Of a DNA stretch of 22,442 bases, positions 21,496 to 22,442 are shown piece by piece. The notes under the pieces were generated by a model, which saw only the letters and a program-made list of their open reading frames with translations, made no database searches and was not told the DNA's origin. The position numbers and the translations under genes are program-made. Origin of the DNA: DASYDU01 sp031403315 (GTDB lineage: Bacteria > Planctomycetota > Planctomycetia > Pirellulales > Lacipirellulaceae); NCBI GenBank assembly GCA_031403315.1, contig JANNTD010000165.1:1-22442 (forward strand). Direction: 5' to 3'. Position 1 is the stretch's first letter; every line of letters begins with the position of its first letter.

Positions 21496-22442
21496 TCATG
21501 CCCCGGCCGTTATTGCTTCGCCCGCTTGCCAGTGCTCGCCGTCGCGGTCGATTCGGTGGTAGAGCGTGTCGCGTTCGACCGGCTCGCGGCCCGCTTCGAC
21601 GATCAGGCGGCGGATGTCGTCGACGGAGAGAATCTCGGGCGTGGTGGCCCCGGCGTCGTGGTAGATCAGCTCGTGCCGCACCGTGCCATCGAGATCGTCG
21701 GCACCGTAGGAGAGCGCGACCTGGGCCGTGCCGATGCCGAGCATGATCCAGTAGGCTTTCATGTGCGGCACGTTGTCGAGCATCAGCCGGCTGACAGCCA
21801 TCACGCGCAGGTCGACCAAACTCGATGGCTTCTTGATGTGGGCGAGGCCGGTGTTCTCGGGATGGAACGCCAGCGGGATGAACGTTTGGAAGCCGCGGGT
21901 TTCGTCCTGCAGCTCGCGGAGCCGCAGCAAGTGGTCGATGCGATGGTAGCCCTGTTCGATGTGGCCGTAGAGCATCGTGCAGTTCGAGCGGAGGCCAAGC
22001 TCGTGGGCCGTGCGGTGGGTCTCGAACCAGCGGCGGGAGTCGGCCTTGTGCTCGCAGATCTGGTTGCGAACTTCCGGGTGGAAGATTTCCGCCCCGCCGC
22101 CGGGCAGGCTGCCGAGGCCGGCTTCGATCATGTCTTCGAGCACCTCGCGGACGCTCTTGTCGGCGAGCCGGCAAAACCAGTCGATCTCGACCGGCGTCCA
22201 AGCCTTGAGGTGCAGTTCGGGGTAGGCCTCGTGCAACATGCGGATGATGCCCAGGTACCAGTCGTATTTGCGCTGGTGGTGCAGGCCGCCGACGATGTGC
22301 ATCTCGGTGCAGCCCGCCACATGCGCCTCGGCCCCGCGGGCGAGAATCTGCTCGTCGCTCATCGCGTAGCCCTTCGAGTCGCGCAGGTTCGAGCGGAACG
22401 CACAGAACGTGCAGCGATAGACGCAGACGTTGGTGGGGTTGA
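21496..22442 (-). CDS. mqnE: Aminofutalosine synthase (radical SAM), 5' end outside window
   Basis: MqnE joins the carboxyvinyl product of MqnA to the adenosyl radical from S-adenosylmethionine to form aminofutalosine in the futalosine route to menaquinone. The visible part is 315 codons and includes the iron-sulfur motif CxxxCxxC in NVCVYRCTFCAF right at the window edge, which places the true start beyond base 22442. Further features are HIVGGLHHQRKYDWYL, LKAWTPVEIDWF, SLPGGGAEIFHPEVR, NCTMLYGHIEQGYHRIDHLLRLRELQDET, IPLAFHPENT and ADDLDGTV. The GHIE and FIPLAFHPENTG blocks fit MqnE rather than MqnC. The stop is at 21496-21498. Confidence 0.96.
   Translation of the reverse strand, partial: NPTNVCVYRCTFCAFRSNLRDSKGYAMSDEQILARGAEAHVAGCTEMHIVGGLHHQRKYDWYLGIIRMLHEAYPELHLKAWTPVEIDWFCRLADKSVREVLEDMIEAGLGSLPGGGAEIFHPEVRNQICEHKADSRRWFETHRTAHELGLRSNCTMLYGHIEQGYHRIDHLLRLRELQDETRGFQTFIPLAFHPENTGLAHIKKPSSLVDLRVMAVSRLMLDNVPHMKAYWIMLGIGTAQVALSYGADDLDGTVRHELIYHDAGATTPEILSVDDIRRLIVEAGREPVERDTLYHRIDRDGEHWQAGEAITAGA

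Overview
The window reads as chromosomal DNA of a planctomycete, probably of the Pirellulales type. The evidence is the GC-rich sequence, the futalosine menaquinone gene mqnE, secreted proteins with PEP-CTERM sorting signals, a sigma factor/von Willebrand A operon, a DUF3365-like haem-c sensor kinase, and intergenic spaces full of short palindromes. Taxonomy is inferred from gene content; nothing here is a phylogenetic marker read in full. No tRNA, rRNA, CRISPR array, transposase or phage gene was seen.

Layout. 1-487: 3' end of an EF-G gene and its terminator. 554-1741 (minus): a TetR regulator and a DinB-fold protein, apparently one operon, with an operator palindrome inside the promoter. 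1973-2932: a secreted proline-rich protein. 2974-3795 (minus): a soluble sensor histidine kinase. 4126-7213: an 86-residue protein and a large secreted protein resembling six-hairpin glycosidases. 7210-7803 (minus): nadD. 7953-10220: priA. 10370-12184: a membrane histidine kinase with a CxxCH haem motif. 12258-14870: rnhA and recG. 15239-18429: three tandem paralogues encoding secreted PEP-CTERM proteins. 18487-21365 (minus): an ECF-like sigma factor translationally coupled to a membrane-anchored von Willebrand A protein. 21496-22442 (minus): 5'-truncated mqnE.

How the genes work together. priA, rnhA and recG all process D-loops, R-loops or stalled forks and lie within 7 kb. The sigma factor and vWA protein share an ATGA overlap, and the vWA protein has an anti-sigma-like N-terminus before its membrane segment. 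The three PEP-CTERM genes each carry a TTGCAA-N16-TATnnT element upstream, so they are probably co-regulated but separately transcribed. No exosortase is in the window.

The most interesting signals are this PEP-CTERM triplet with its repeated promoter element, the haem-c kinase, the tetR promoter/operator arrangement, and several families of small palindromic (REP-like) elements. Some of these lie inside coding sequence, including a two-unit element in a linker of the vWA protein.
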